Part shown: one piece after another, positions 1-8,352 of the stretch | Position numbering within the stretch: the first letter of the stretch is position 1 | Layout: each line of letters begins with the position of its first letter | From: Bdellovibrio bacteriovorus | GTDB lineage: Bacteria > Bdellovibrionota > Bdellovibrionia > Bdellovibrionales > Bdellovibrionaceae | DNA: 64,000 nt | Reading direction: 5' to 3' | Assembly: GCF_001592745.1 (NCBI RefSeq) | Contig: NZ_LUKD01000001.1 | Location: forward strand, 1,891,786 to 1,955,785 | Position numbers and translations under genes: made by a program | The notes under the pieces: model-generated | The model's database searches: none | What the model was told of the DNA's origin: nothing | The model's input: the letters and a program-made list of their open reading frames with translations, nothing else

Positions 1-60
1 GCGTTGCAAATTTAGCACACTCCAGGCTCCTTTACGGATGCCTAACGTGGGATAAAATTG

Positions 61-726
61 ATGTTACTTGAAGGATTTTTACAGCCAGTGGATTTAAAGA
101 AGCGTTCGGACATTCATTATGCTCGAAAAATTTGGCATATGTCGGGAGTCTCCGTGATGTTCCTTGCGTACGTCTATCTTCCGCCTGCTGTATCTATGAC
201 AATTCTTGTGGCCGCTTGGTTGATGTTTGTTCCTTTCGATTTTTTGCGTCAAAAAAATGCAGCTTTGAATGATTGGGCCGTTCACGCGTTCAAGCCCATC
301 ATGCGCCAAAGCGAAGTGAAAAAGTTGGCAGGTACAACGTTTTTGCTTTCCGGTGTTCTTCTTGTAGATATTTTGTTTCCTCGCCAGATCGTAGCTTTGA
401 CTTTGTTGTTCCTGGCTTTCGCGGATCCGATCGCAAGTTACTTTGGAATTTTGTACGGGAAAGATAAAATCTTTGGACATAAATCAATCCAAGGTTTCAT
501 GGCGGCGTTCTTTGTTTGTGCGGCGCTGACTTTCTTCTACTTGCTATATCACAATTATCTAATGGATCGCATCGTGGTGGTCAGTTTGTTCGCCGGTCTT
601 GTCGGCGCGTTCGCAGAGCTTATTCCTATTGGCAAGCTTGATGACAACCTCACTTTGCCTGTGATGAGCGCCGTTGGCCTCACCATCCTGTTTTATTTCT
701 TTGGATTTTTTGCCACTGTAGGATAA
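61..726 (+). CDS. Polyprenol/phytol/diacylglycerol kinase-like integral membrane protein
   Basis: A 221-residue polytopic membrane protein with about six hydrophobic segments. It resembles the SEC59/VTE5 superfamily of CTP-dependent dolichol, phytol or diacylglycerol kinases and CDP-diglyceride synthetases: an early RKIWH segment (about residues 22-26), LAFADPIASYFGILYGK (about 120-136), then HKSIQGFMAAF, the usual place for the GxKSxEG-type motif. The substrate cannot be read from the sequence; a polyprenol or lipid headgroup kinase is the best guess. A TTG codon lies just before the chosen ATG and is equally in frame. The Shine-Dalgarno is weak (GTGGGAT). It lies 37 bp upstream of pssA on the same strand, which supports a membrane-lipid role. 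An upstream gene may end within the first 55 bases, but too little is present to identify it. Confidence 0.7.
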   Translation: MLLEGFLQPVDLKKRSDIHYARKIWHMSGVSVMFLAYVYLPPAVSMTILVAAWLMFVPFDFLRQKNAALNDWAVHAFKPIMRQSEVKKLAGTTFLLSGVLLVDILFPRQIVALTLLFLAFADPIASYFGILYGKDKIFGHKSIQGFMAAFFVCAALTFFYLLYHNYLMDRIVVVSLFAGLVGAFAELIPIGKLDDNLTLPVMSAVGLTILFYFFGFFATVG

Positions 727-732
727 TGTTTC

Positions 733-755
733 CCTGCCATGGACCACATGGCGGG
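733..755 (+). promoter_or_regulatory. Hairpin overlapping the pssA ribosome binding site
   Basis: Arms CCTGCCATG (733-741) and CATGGCGGG (747-755) pair over nine positions with one G-U wobble around loop GACCA. The 3' arm includes the GGG of the GGGAG Shine-Dalgarno at 753-757, seven bases before the pssA ATG at 764. This could hide the ribosome site and couple pssA translation to the upstream gene. The pairing is seen; the regulatory role is inferred. Confidence 0.4.
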
Positions 756-763
756 AGAAGACA

Positions 764-1618
764 ATGGCAGATACTCATCTAGAAAAAATTGATTCCGAAG
801 ATGCCAAAGCACAGCGCTTGGCAATGTATATCTATATTCTTCCGAATTTGATGACGACAGGAAACTTGTTCTCTGGTTTCTTTGCAGTGATTCAATCTAT
901 CAAAGGAAATTATCTTTATGCCGCTTATGCGATTGTTGTGGCGGCGGTCTTTGACCAGTTAGATGGTCGTTTGGCACGTTTGACTCGTTCGACAAGTAAG
1001 TTCGGTGCCGAGTACGACTCTTTGTGTGACCTTGTCAGCTTCGGTATGGCTCCAGGGACTTTGTTGTTCTTGTGGGCGCTTCAACCCTTTGGTCGTTTGG
1101 GTTGGGTGGCGTGTTTCCTTTTCGTAGCCTGCGGAGCTCTTCGTTTGGCGCGTTTCAACGTTCAAGCAAACGTTGTTGAAAAAAACTATTTCCAAGGTTT
1201 ACCAATTCCAATGGCTGCGGGTATCGTAGCTTCTTCAGTTCTTGCCTTCCAAGATTTGGAATTAGAACCACTAGGTAACTATGGTCTTTTGATCATGACG
1301 ATCCTTTTGGCGCTAGTGATGGTAAGTAACTTCCGCTTCCGTAGCTTTAAAGATTTAGATCTGAAAGAGCGTCTTCCATTCCGCTACCTGATTTTGGGGG
1401 TCGGTGTTTTGGTTGTCGTTGCTCTTCGCCCTGAAGTGATGCTGTTCGTGCTTTTCATGGGTTATGCCGCTTTGGGTGCAGTTTTCGGTGTCTTCAAGCT
1501 TGGAAAGAACATTCGTAAAATTAAGCCCAGTGTGTATGCTCCCGCGCAAGTACACGAGAGTGACTTAGTCCTCGAAGAAGAGGAAGAAGAGGCGAAGAAA
1601 GATGAAAAGAAAACTTAA
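764..1618 (+). CDS. pssA: CDP-diacylglycerol--serine O-phosphatidyltransferase
   Basis: Transfers phosphatidyl from CDP-diacylglycerol to L-serine at the inner membrane to give phosphatidylserine, the precursor of phosphatidylethanolamine. The CDP-alcohol phosphotransferase signature is complete: FDQLDGRLARLTRSTSKFG followed by EYDSLCDLVSFGMAP (about residues 63-98), with the metal-binding aspartates present. Several transmembrane segments follow. The 284-residue length fits type II PssA, with an acidic then lysine-rich tail (EEEEEEAKKDEKK). Start ATG follows GGGAG. The 3' end overlaps asd by 17 bp, so the two are probably translationally coupled. Confidence 0.95.
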   Translation: MADTHLEKIDSEDAKAQRLAMYIYILPNLMTTGNLFSGFFAVIQSIKGNYLYAAYAIVVAAVFDQLDGRLARLTRSTSKFGAEYDSLCDLVSFGMAPGTLLFLWALQPFGRLGWVACFLFVACGALRLARFNVQANVVEKNYFQGLPIPMAAGIVASSVLAFQDLELEPLGNYGLLIMTILLALVMVSNFRFRSFKDLDLKERLPFRYLILGVGVLVVVALRPEVMLFVLFMGYAALGAVFGVFKLGKNIRKIKPSVYAPAQVHESDLVLEEEEEEAKKDEKKT

Positions 1619-2609
1619 AGTCGGAGTTGTTGGCGCTACCGGCATGGTAGGCCAAACTTTCATGAAACTTCTTGAAGAGCGCAGTTTTCCCATCCAGGAA
1701 CTGCGCCCTTTTGCATCTGAGAACTCATTAGGAAAAAAGATCGACCTGCAAGGGGCTTCTTGGCCCGTGCAAGTTCTTAAAGAAGGTTGCTTCGACGGCC
1801 TTGATCTTGTGTTCTTTTCTTCGGGTGATGATATTTCCAAAGAGTGGGCGCCGAAGGCTGTGAAAGCCGGGGCTTTTGCCGTCGATAACTCTGCCGCTTT
1901 CCGTATGGATCCCAACACTGTTTTGGTAGTTCCTGAAGTGAACGGCAACTTGGTGACTAAAGATTCCAAGCCGCAAATCATTGCTAATCCAAACTGCTCA
2001 ACCATCCAGTTGGTTGTGGCACTAAAACCACTTTTAGATAAATTTGGTTTAGAAGAAGTGCGAGTCAGCACTTATCAAGCGGTGAGTGGTGCCGGTCAAG
2101 GCGGTTACGACGAATTGATGGAACAGACGTCAAACCACAAAGACGATCACCAACCAAAAACTTTCCCGCATACGATTCTTTTCAACTGTATCCCGCAAAT
2201 CGGGTCCTTTAACGACGAGGGATACTGCAGTGAAGAAGTAAAGATCATGAAAGAGACACGTAAGATCCTGGGTCAGGACAAATTGAAAGTTTCGGCTTTC
2301 ACGGTTCGTATCCCAGCACTGAACGCGCACAGTGAGTCCGTATGGGTGACTCTAAATAAAGAAGTCAGCCGCGATCAGATCATGGCCACTCTTTCCGAAT
2401 TCAAAGGCATCGTCCTTCAAGATGACCCTAAGAAGAGCGTTTATCCTTTGGCCCGCGATGTTTCTGGAAAAGATCCTGTTTACGTGGGACGCGTGCATCG
2501 CGATCCTGAAAACCCAAAAATGTGGTTGATGTGGGTTGTTTCGGACAACATCCGTAAAGGGGCTGCTCTGAATGGCATCCAAATCGCTGAACAAATCTTC
2601 TTCAGTTAA
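1602..2609 (+). CDS. asd: Aspartate-semialdehyde dehydrogenase
   Basis: Reduces L-aspartyl-4-phosphate to L-aspartate-4-semialdehyde with NADPH, the second step towards diaminopimelate/lysine, threonine and methionine. The N-terminal dinucleotide loop VGATGMVGQ (about residues 10-18), the nucleophile Cys132 in ANPNCSTIQ and the downstream RIPALNAHSESVW segment with the catalytic histidine are all present. 335 residues is normal length. It begins inside the end of pssA and ends just before a strong terminator. The partner aspartate kinase is in the same window at 56975-58162 but not in the same operon. Confidence 0.96.
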   Translation: MKRKLKVGVVGATGMVGQTFMKLLEERSFPIQELRPFASENSLGKKIDLQGASWPVQVLKEGCFDGLDLVFFSSGDDISKEWAPKAVKAGAFAVDNSAAFRMDPNTVLVVPEVNGNLVTKDSKPQIIANPNCSTIQLVVALKPLLDKFGLEEVRVSTYQAVSGAGQGGYDELMEQTSNHKDDHQPKTFPHTILFNCIPQIGSFNDEGYCSEEVKIMKETRKILGQDKLKVSAFTVRIPALNAHSESVWVTLNKEVSRDQIMATLSEFKGIVLQDDPKKSVYPLARDVSGKDPVYVGRVHRDPENPKMWLMWVVSDNIRKGAALNGIQIAEQIFFS

Positions 2610-2610
2610 T

Positions 2611-2640
2611 AAAAAGGTGGGTCTTCCCACCTTTTTCCAT
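2611..2640 (+). terminator. Rho-independent terminator after asd
   Basis: Perfect 11-bp stem AAAAAGGTGGG (2611-2621) with CCCACCTTTTT (2626-2636) around loop TCTT. It starts two bases after the asd stop and ends the lipid/asd transcript. Confidence 0.9.
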
Positions 2641-2719
2641 AGTCCCTGTCTGATTCGACGAAGGTCTTGAGTTTGAGCTTTTTTTGACATCTCGACCTTC
2701 GCATGGTTCGATTAAAAGG

Positions 2720-4048
2720 ATGAAGCTTTCGGTAATCACGGCAGCCAGCATTTTCCTTCTTTCGTTCAATAGTCATGCGACCATGACATTGAATTCTATT
2801 TCTGGCGATTCAAATCGTGATCTTTCTGATCCAGCTAAACCTATTATTTATGCGGGATTTACTCCGGCGGTAGCTTGTACTGGCGACGGGTCTTTTACAT
2901 GCGACAGCTGCACAGGAACTTCTGCGGGCGGAAAACTTTTTTCGTGTAATAAAACCAGCGCTTATCCCAATCTTCGTTTAGTCATTCAAATGACTTCGAC
3001 GAATACGACGGGGACGGTTTACGCGAAAATTGGTGAAGACGATGTCAGCTCTACTTTGCCTTGGACTTTCGACAGTGGTGTTCTGACGTTCCAAGCGACC
3101 TGGGCTGAAATCTGCCAAGCTGCGGGTGTAGGCAATTGCGATAGCAGCATGAATAAGGATTTGGTTGTTGGAATCAACACGACATCCGGGGGATCGGCGA
3201 CGACGGATTCAATGACTTTCCGGTTGAACACGCGAGTGGCTGCAGCGGATGCTTCGGATTCTTTCTACACAGATTGCAATACGGCTGCGGTGGCCAACAA
3301 CCAGGGGTTTTGTCACTTCAATGTCTTTCCGGGCGATGAAAAACTTTACGTCGAAAACATGGTTTACTCTGATGGGTATCCGGCTTCACCGGCTCCCGGT
3401 GTTGAATTCCGTTCGGTTGTTTTCTTTTACGAACCTTTTGTCACTGATGACAATACGACGATCGCAAGTATCAGCAACGCTTCTTCGATGTTTGAACTTC
3501 CAGTGAATCGTTCCGCAAATCCTCCGATTGTTGATGACCGCGTGGATGGACTCGTCAATGGTCAGCGTTATTGCATGGTCATGGCGAACATGGATATGAC
3601 CGGAGTGATTTCTTTCTTTACTCCAATTCCCGGAACTTCAGGATCGCCAGTAACCGCTGCTGAACTTTGTGGTACTCCGGCGGCGGTGGTGGGCTTACTT
3701 GATGATAAAAGCTGCTTTATTGCCACTGCGGCCTTCGGCAGTCAGATGGCGCCTGAAGTGGAAAGCTTCCGTGAATTTCGTAATAAGTTCCTTCTTCCCA
3801 ATAAATGGGGAAAGGCCTTTGTTAAGTTCTATTACAAACACAGTCCTTATTACGCCAACATGATCGCTGAAAGTGAAATCGCGAAAACAGCAGTCCGCGC
3901 GGCTTTGTGGCCTTTGCTTTTATTTGCACGTGCCAGTGTGGCTTTGGGATTCTGGACTGCCTTTGCACTTCTTTCTTTGGGTGGTTTGACTATTTATGGT
4001 CTTTATCGCCGTTTGATTTTAGGCCGTCGATTTCGAGGTGAACTGTGA
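2720..4048 (+). CDS. Secreted CFI-box C-terminal domain protein
   Basis: Exported protein of 442 residues from the chosen ATG. The start gives a clean signal peptide (MKLSVITAASIFLLSFNSHA); an in-frame TTG 36 bp upstream adds a hydrophilic leader and lies in a TTGACA that looks more like a -35 box. The middle is Ser/Thr/Asp-rich with paired cysteines and no fold I recognise. At about residue 332 comes CFIATAAFGS, the hallmark of the CFI-box C-terminal domain, followed by FREFRNKFLLPNKWGK, YYKHSPYYANMI and a terminal hydrophobic segment ending in a basic patch (YRRLILGRRFR). That layout suggests anchoring or sorting of an exported protein. It overlaps the next gene by four bases (GTGA). Confidence 0.75.
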   Translation: MKLSVITAASIFLLSFNSHATMTLNSISGDSNRDLSDPAKPIIYAGFTPAVACTGDGSFTCDSCTGTSAGGKLFSCNKTSAYPNLRLVIQMTSTNTTGTVYAKIGEDDVSSTLPWTFDSGVLTFQATWAEICQAAGVGNCDSSMNKDLVVGINTTSGGSATTDSMTFRLNTRVAAADASDSFYTDCNTAAVANNQGFCHFNVFPGDEKLYVENMVYSDGYPASPAPGVEFRSVVFFYEPFVTDDNTTIASISNASSMFELPVNRSANPPIVDDRVDGLVNGQRYCMVMANMDMTGVISFFTPIPGTSGSPVTAAELCGTPAAVVGLLDDKSCFIATAAFGSQMAPEVESFREFRNKFLLPNKWGKAFVKFYYKHSPYYANMIAESEIAKTAVRAALWPLLLFARASVALGFWTAFALLSLGGLTIYGLYRRLILGRRFRGEL

Positions 4049-5124
4049 GTTGGTCGAAATATTTTATCGCTCTTTTAGCAGTGGTTTCGTTTCACACAGT
4101 TCAAGCGCAAGATGCCGAGTCGGCTCCGCAAGAACCACCGTTTGTCCAAGAAGACACTGAATTTGATTCAGAAGCGTTAAGCATTGAAGATGAAATTCAA
4201 AGTGCCGCTCCGGAATCAAATCTTCAACCTCCGCAAAAAGAGACGGTGAATCTGAATGAGGACGCCGATCCGAATAAAGATTTAGAAGAAGAGCTTTCCA
4301 TTGAAGATGAATCTCCGGTTGTAGCAGAAGAACCTGAAATGGTTCCTGCGCCTCCGACTCCTGTTGTTGAAGTCAAACCGGCGAGTCCGATTCAATCGGG
4401 AAAAGTCATGCGTCGATCTGCGCGTGGCGGGACCGAGTACATCGAACATCCTCAAGCGGCGAACGGCCTAATCGCGATCACTAAAGAAGGCGCTTACATC
4501 TATCGCACTAAAGAATCGGGTGAATACAATCACACGGGAAGTTTCCGTCTGGGTTTGATCGATCCACCACGAATTATTTCTGCGGATGGAACGACAAGCT
4601 TCGATACGATGTATTCCGGATCTTCGCAGCCACTTTTCATGTTTGATTATGAGTGGCAGCCGTTTAATGGTTACGGAAAGTTCGGTATTCAAGCGGGCTT
4701 TGGGTTTATGATCGCTAACGGGAAGGGCCGCTTCATTGAAGGGGACTTAGTCGGTCAAGAAGCGAAAGAAAGTTATACCTTCTTGGCGGTGCCTTTGAAC
4801 TTGGGTCTGGTCTATCGTTTGGAGTGGATGGACCGTCAGTGGTTCGCGCCTTATGTTTCTGGTGGCGGAACTTATATCGGAGTGGCTGAATTCCGTGACG
4901 ACGGAGCGACACCATCTGCGGTGGGAACGCCAGGTGCTTACGGAGCTGCAGGATTGTTAATTAATATTTCGGCGATGGATCGAGAAACCGCATTCACTTT
5001 GAAATCCGAATACGGCATCTCTAATTTGTGGGTGTCTTTAGATTACCGCTATCTCCAGACCTTCAATGAAGATCTGGATTTCACATCCGGCATAGCGGGT
5101 GCCGGTATCACAGTCGATTACTGA
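4045..5124 (+). CDS. Predicted outer-membrane beta-barrel protein
   Basis: 359 residues with a GTG start overlapping the previous stop, preceded by GAGGTG. The signal peptide MSWSKYFIALLAVVSFHTVQA is followed by an acidic, Pro/Glu-rich linker (about residues 22-125), perhaps a periplasmic or surface spacer. The C-terminal 230 residues alternate aromatic and small residues (FDYEWQPFNGYGKFGIQAGF, LNLGLVYRLEW, WVSLDYRYL) and end IAGAGITVDY, as in outer-membrane barrels. Function unknown. Translational coupling to the CFI-box protein suggests the two act together at the cell surface. The 3' end converges on and overlaps the small minus-strand gene by seven bases. Confidence 0.7.
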   Translation: MSWSKYFIALLAVVSFHTVQAQDAESAPQEPPFVQEDTEFDSEALSIEDEIQSAAPESNLQPPQKETVNLNEDADPNKDLEEELSIEDESPVVAEEPEMVPAPPTPVVEVKPASPIQSGKVMRRSARGGTEYIEHPQAANGLIAITKEGAYIYRTKESGEYNHTGSFRLGLIDPPRIISADGTTSFDTMYSGSSQPLFMFDYEWQPFNGYGKFGIQAGFGFMIANGKGRFIEGDLVGQEAKESYTFLAVPLNLGLVYRLEWMDRQWFAPYVSGGGTYIGVAEFRDDGATPSAVGTPGAYGAAGLLINISAMDRETAFTLKSEYGISNLWVSLDYRYLQTFNEDLDFTSGIAGAGITVDY

Positions 5125-5375
5125 GGTTGGCAAGAAGCGAAGTGAATAGTGCGGTTCATACGGTGCATTGAACCAGCTGTGCATTTCAAACCTTGTTCAG
5201 AACAGTTGTAGCGAGCTTCAACTTCACCTTTTGAGTTTTGGCCCATAACGTAGTTCTCTTCACACCAGCTAAGAACGTCAACTTGGTAGTCAGATTCACG
5301 ATGGCTAACGATATCTTCTTGAGCCATAGCAGTTGAAGAAACAACTAACATCAAACCTACGATTAATGATTTCAT
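5118..5375 (-). CDS. Small secreted cysteine-containing protein
   Basis: 85 residues with signal peptide MKSLIVGLMLVVSSTAMA and a mature part of about 66 residues containing four cysteines (SWCEEN, YNCSEQ, LKCTAG, ASCQPQ), likely two disulfides. A strong AAGGAG precedes the ATG. No family recognised. Codons are those preferred by the ribosomal genes nearby (GCT, GTT, TCT, CGT, AAC), which suggests heavy expression. Its signal peptide is very like that of the unrelated secreted protein at 8975-9358. Confidence 0.75.
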   Translation of the reverse strand: MKSLIVGLMLVVSSTAMAQEDIVSHRESDYQVDVLSWCEENYVMGQNSKGEVEARYNCSEQGLKCTAGSMHRMNRTIHFASCQPQ

Positions 5376-5589
5376 GATTTACTCCTTGGATTTGGTTATT
5401 AAAAAAGATGGCATGGAGTACGACTTTCCTTAGGGGTGGTCAATACACCGTGAAAAGAGAACAGAGGTGACTACAGTCTGTACACCGTGAAGTCCACTTA
5501 AAATCGTGCTCGCTGTATTCATACTTGTTCCGCGAAATACGCCATAAATTTTTAGGGGTTTTTTCGGTGGCCGTGCTATCAATTCCGCT

Positions 5590-6261
5590 ATGAAAAAACT
5601 TATTCTTCTTGCCGGATTATTCATTACGTCTTTGTCATTCGCACAAACTCGCTACTGTGATGACATTCAACGTGTCGACAACTTTCCTCGTCTGAATTCA
5701 GACCAGTTTAAGCGCTTCGGTTTGGATAAAAAGAACAAGATCGACCGCATCCTTGTGAGTAAAGATCGCAAAGAGCTTTATCTTTTGAGCAAAGATGTTG
5801 TGGTGAAGTCTTACAGGGTCGCTTTCGGACTTGTCCCTGAAGGTCACAAACAATTTGAGGGAGACTACAAAACGCCGGAAGGTATCTACTACATCGATGG
5901 CAAGAATCCGAAGAGTGCTTATTATCTTTCTCTTCATGTCTCTTATCCGAATAAGCAAGATCTTGAGTATGCGAAGTCTAAAGGGAAGTCCGCTGGCGGC
6001 GACATCATGATTCACGGATTCCCGAATGCTTCATCTCGCCCGGATTTTAATAAGTTTGTCGGCGCTATCCATCCGAGCAATTGGACGGCGGGCTGTATCG
6101 CGGTGACCGATCAGGAGATCTATGAAATCTACAACCTGGTTCAGCAGGGAACGACGATTGAGATCTGTAAGATGACTCCGAAACCACCAAAACCTCAAGA
6201 ACCTCAGGTGCCGCAAGAGCCGACAGAGCCTGAAGCTCCCGAACAAACGGCTTCAAAGTAA
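5590..6261 (+). CDS. L,D-transpeptidase (YkuD family), secreted
   Basis: Signal peptide MKKLILLAGLFITSLSFA, then a YkuD catalytic domain. KNKIDRILVSKDRKELYLL begins the domain, MIHGFPNAS carries the conserved His-Gly, and NWTAGCIAVTD carries the nucleophilic cysteine in the S/T-x-G-C pattern (about residues 140-175). Such enzymes make 3-3 peptidoglycan cross-links or attach proteins or D-amino acids; which reaction applies is not readable. The tail is a Pro/Glu-rich repeat (PKPQEPQVPQEPTEP) that may span or contact the wall. 223 residues. No clear Shine-Dalgarno precedes the ATG. Confidence 0.85.
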   Translation: MKKLILLAGLFITSLSFAQTRYCDDIQRVDNFPRLNSDQFKRFGLDKKNKIDRILVSKDRKELYLLSKDVVVKSYRVAFGLVPEGHKQFEGDYKTPEGIYYIDGKNPKSAYYLSLHVSYPNKQDLEYAKSKGKSAGGDIMIHGFPNASSRPDFNKFVGAIHPSNWTAGCIAVTDQEIYEIYNLVQQGTTIEICKMTPKPPKPQEPQVPQEPTEPEAPEQTASK

Positions 6262-6341
6262 AACACCCAAAATTTTCTTAAGTCAGGGCTATGGACAACA
6301 TAGCCTTGTCGCGAAGAACCTAAGCTGATACTTTGCCGTCC

Positions 6342-7130
6342 ATGTTGACGAAAGTGAAATTCACCGTGGCCTATGACGGCACCGGGTTCTGCGGCTGGCA
6401 GAAGCAAAAACAAGAAGACCAGATTTCAGTGGGCCATGTGATCGAAAGGGCCTTAGAGAAGGTTTTTGCTGAAAAGATCACTTTGTTCGCTTCCGGCCGT
6501 ACCGATGCCGGTGTTCATGCCTTGAACCAAGTTTGCCACTTTTCTACGCATCGCAAGATTGATCCAGCTAAAAAATGGGACTTCTGCTGGGCTTTGAATT
6601 CTCAATTGCCTCCATCCATCGTCGTGAAAAGGGCCTGGATTGCCCCGGAAGAGTTTCACGCGACGTTGTCGGCGACCCACAAGACATATAGATATCTGAT
6701 CTTGAACCGTCCTCGCCCCAGTGCTCATCTGGCCCGTTACATGGCTTGGGAGCGCAAGCCTATCGACATCCGTCATTTGATCTCAAGTTCTGAATTTCTT
6801 TTGGGAAATCATGACTTTAAGAGCTTTCAATCGGTCGGAACGCCGGTTTTAGATACCGAGCGCGAGATCTATCAGGCGGATTGGGAGTGGCGTCGTCCTG
6901 ACGTTCTTCAATTTACGGTCACCGGAAACGGCTTTTTAAAGCAGATGGTGCGTAATATTGTGGGAACCTCATTAATGTTAGAGAAAAAAGGCTTAGATCC
7001 CCAAGAGATGGAGCGCATTTTAAGCCTGAAAGACCGCCGAAAAGCCGGTCCCCCAGCCCCTGCGGAAGGCCTTTATTTAATGAAGGTTTATTATCCCCAG
7101 GACCTTGACAATGGGTGTATAGAACTTTAA
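6342..7130 (+). CDS. truA: tRNA pseudouridine(38-40) synthase TruA
   Basis: Converts uridines 38-40 in the tRNA anticodon arm to pseudouridine. Family motifs: VAYDGTGFCGWQ near the N terminus, ASGRTDAGVHAL with the catalytic aspartate (about residues 50-60), YRYLILNRPRPSA, and FLKQMVRNIVGT near the C terminus. The chosen ATG gives MLTKVKFTVAYDG; an in-frame TTG three codons upstream is less likely. 262 residues is typical. It precedes rplM-rpsI on the same strand, a common neighbourhood in proteobacteria. Confidence 0.96.
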   Translation: MLTKVKFTVAYDGTGFCGWQKQKQEDQISVGHVIERALEKVFAEKITLFASGRTDAGVHALNQVCHFSTHRKIDPAKKWDFCWALNSQLPPSIVVKRAWIAPEEFHATLSATHKTYRYLILNRPRPSAHLARYMAWERKPIDIRHLISSSEFLLGNHDFKSFQSVGTPVLDTEREIYQADWEWRRPDVLQFTVTGNGFLKQMVRNIVGTSLMLEKKGLDPQEMERILSLKDRRKAGPPAPAEGLYLMKVYYPQDLDNGCIEL

Positions 7131-7240
7131 AACATCCCTTCCCGCAAAATAGTGTAAGAGCCCGTTGTTAAACTCAAACATTTTTTGCCGAATGCGCAGA
7201 CGGTAAAACTGACGTATTCAAAATGAAACTGGAGACCCTA

Positions 7241-7681
7241 ATGAAAACTTTCAATGCAAAAGCAGATGAAGTTGAAAGAAAATGGTGGATCGTTGATGCC
7301 GCTGACCAAAAGGTCGGTCGTGTAGCGACAACTGTTGCAAACATTCTTCGTGGAAAGAACAAACCTATTTTCACTCCTAACGTTGATACTGGCGACTTCG
7401 TTGTTGTTATCAACACGGACAAAATGGAGCTTTCTGGAACTAAGTGGGATGACAAAAAATACTACCGTCACTCTCGCTTCTTCGGTTCTCTGAAAGAGAT
7501 GACTGCAGCTCAAGCGAAAGAGAAAGATTCTACTTTCATCATTCACGAAGCTGTTCGCGGAATGCTTCCTACAAACAAGCTTTCTCGCCAAGTTATCATG
7601 AAAATGAAGGCATACACTGGTGCTGAGCATCCTCATGCTGCTCAAAAGCCAGCTCTTTACACACTTCCTTCTAAGAAGTAA
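7241..7681 (+). CDS. rplM: 50S ribosomal protein L13
   Basis: Early-assembly large-subunit protein. KWWIVDAADQKVGRVAT, RGKNKPIFTPNVDTGDFVVVIN, KKYYRHSRFFGSLKEM and HEAVRGMLPTN are classic L13 blocks, ending in ALYTLPSKK. The ATG at 7241 lies behind GGAGA; an upstream in-frame ATG at 7223 would add six residues (MKLETL) that include the Shine-Dalgarno, so I reject it. 146 residues. Strong use of optimal codons. Confidence 0.97.
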   Translation: MKTFNAKADEVERKWWIVDAADQKVGRVATTVANILRGKNKPIFTPNVDTGDFVVVINTDKMELSGTKWDDKKYYRHSRFFGSLKEMTAAQAKEKDSTFIIHEAVRGMLPTNKLSRQVIMKMKAYTGAEHPHAAQKPALYTLPSKK

Positions 7682-7694
7682 TTGGAGATAGACA

Positions 7695-8093
7695 ATGGCA
7701 GCAGCAGATAAATTCTATTATGCAACTGGAAGAAGAAAAACGAGCTCTGCGCGCGTTTTCTTGAAGCCTGGTAAAGGCAACATCACAATCAACGGAAAAA
7801 AATCTGATGATTATTTGAGCCGTATGCAATCACGCATGGTGATCGTACAGCCTCTTGATCTATTGGGCCAACTTGGCAAGTTCGACGCTAAAATCACTGT
7901 TTCTGGTGGTGGTGAGTCTGGACAAGCTGGTGCAATCCGTTTGGGTATCACTCGTGCTTTGATCGCTTTCAATGCGGAGTTCAAAGGAACTCTTAAGAAA
8001 GCTGGATTCGTTATGCGTGATCCTCGTATGGTTGAGCGTAAAAAATACGGTAAAGCCGGCGCTCGTCGTAGATTCCAATACTCTAAACGTTAA
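7695..8093 (+). CDS. rpsI: 30S ribosomal protein S9
   Basis: Small-subunit protein whose C-terminal tail reaches the P-site t[42 protein letters not shown] and the basic tail [16 protein letters not shown] are diagnostic. 132 residues, 13 bp after rplM with GGAGA before the ATG. Followed by a strong terminator. Confidence 0.97.
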   Translation: MAAADKFYYATGRRKTSSARVFLKPGKGNITINGKKSDDYLSRMQSRMVIVQPLDLLGQLGKFDAKITVSGGGESGQAGAIRLGITRALIAFNAEFKGTLKKAGFVMRDPRMVERKKYGKAGARRRFQYSKR

Positions 8094-8115
8094 TCGTTTC
8101 GGGTTATCGGACGAG

Positions 8116-8146
8116 AAAGGGAGCTGTTTCAGCTCCCTTTTTTTTT
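8116..8146 (+). terminator. Rho-independent terminator after rpsI
   Basis: Perfect 11-bp stem AAAGGGAGCTG (8116-8126) and CAGCTCCCTTT (8130-8140) with loop TTT and a run of T to 8146. Confidence 0.93.
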
Positions 8147-8184
8147 GCTTTTTTCTTGGGGCTTGGCTTGTCGTTCTTGCGGTG

Positions 8185-8352
8185 GATTTGCGGATGGAAG
8201 TGCTGCCTGCCTTAGCTGGCTGGTCGCTTCGGTCGGCACGCCTTCCGGGCTCGGTTGCCGCCGCCTTTCAGGCGGTTCGCGCATCCATGCGCCGGCAAAG
8301 GCCTCTCTTAGGACCAGTCAGCTAAGGCAGGCAGCACTTCCATCCGCAAATC
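8185..8352 (+). repeat. 168-nt fold-back element with 40-bp inverted repeat and inner hairpins
   Basis: Arms at 8185-8224 and 8313-8352 are inverted copies over 40 positions with a single difference (G at 8218 opposite T), which is a G-U wobble in plus-strand RNA but a C-A mismatch in minus-strand RNA. Inside, TTGCCG (8255-8260) pairs with CGGCAA (8293-8298) and encloses two perfect hairpins: CCGCC/GGCGG around TTTCA (8261-8275) and GCGCAT/ATGCGC around CC (8279-8292). No transposase, target duplication or coding frame is visible. It could be a structured RNA, a MITE-like element or a large REP-type element. Confidence 0.8.

Noticed and set aside
2..55. Possible 3' end of an upstream gene (frame 2 stops at 53-55, frame 3 at 69-71)
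   Set aside because: Both frames are open and too short to recognise; no basis to choose.
3019..3231. Minus-strand frame inside the CFI-box gene and many similar antisense frames
   Set aside because: They are shadows of well-supported genes with no ribosome sites or recognisable domains.
8185..8352. Fold-back element as an insertion sequence
   Set aside because: No transposase frame and no flanking target-site duplication; 88 bases between arms cannot encode one.
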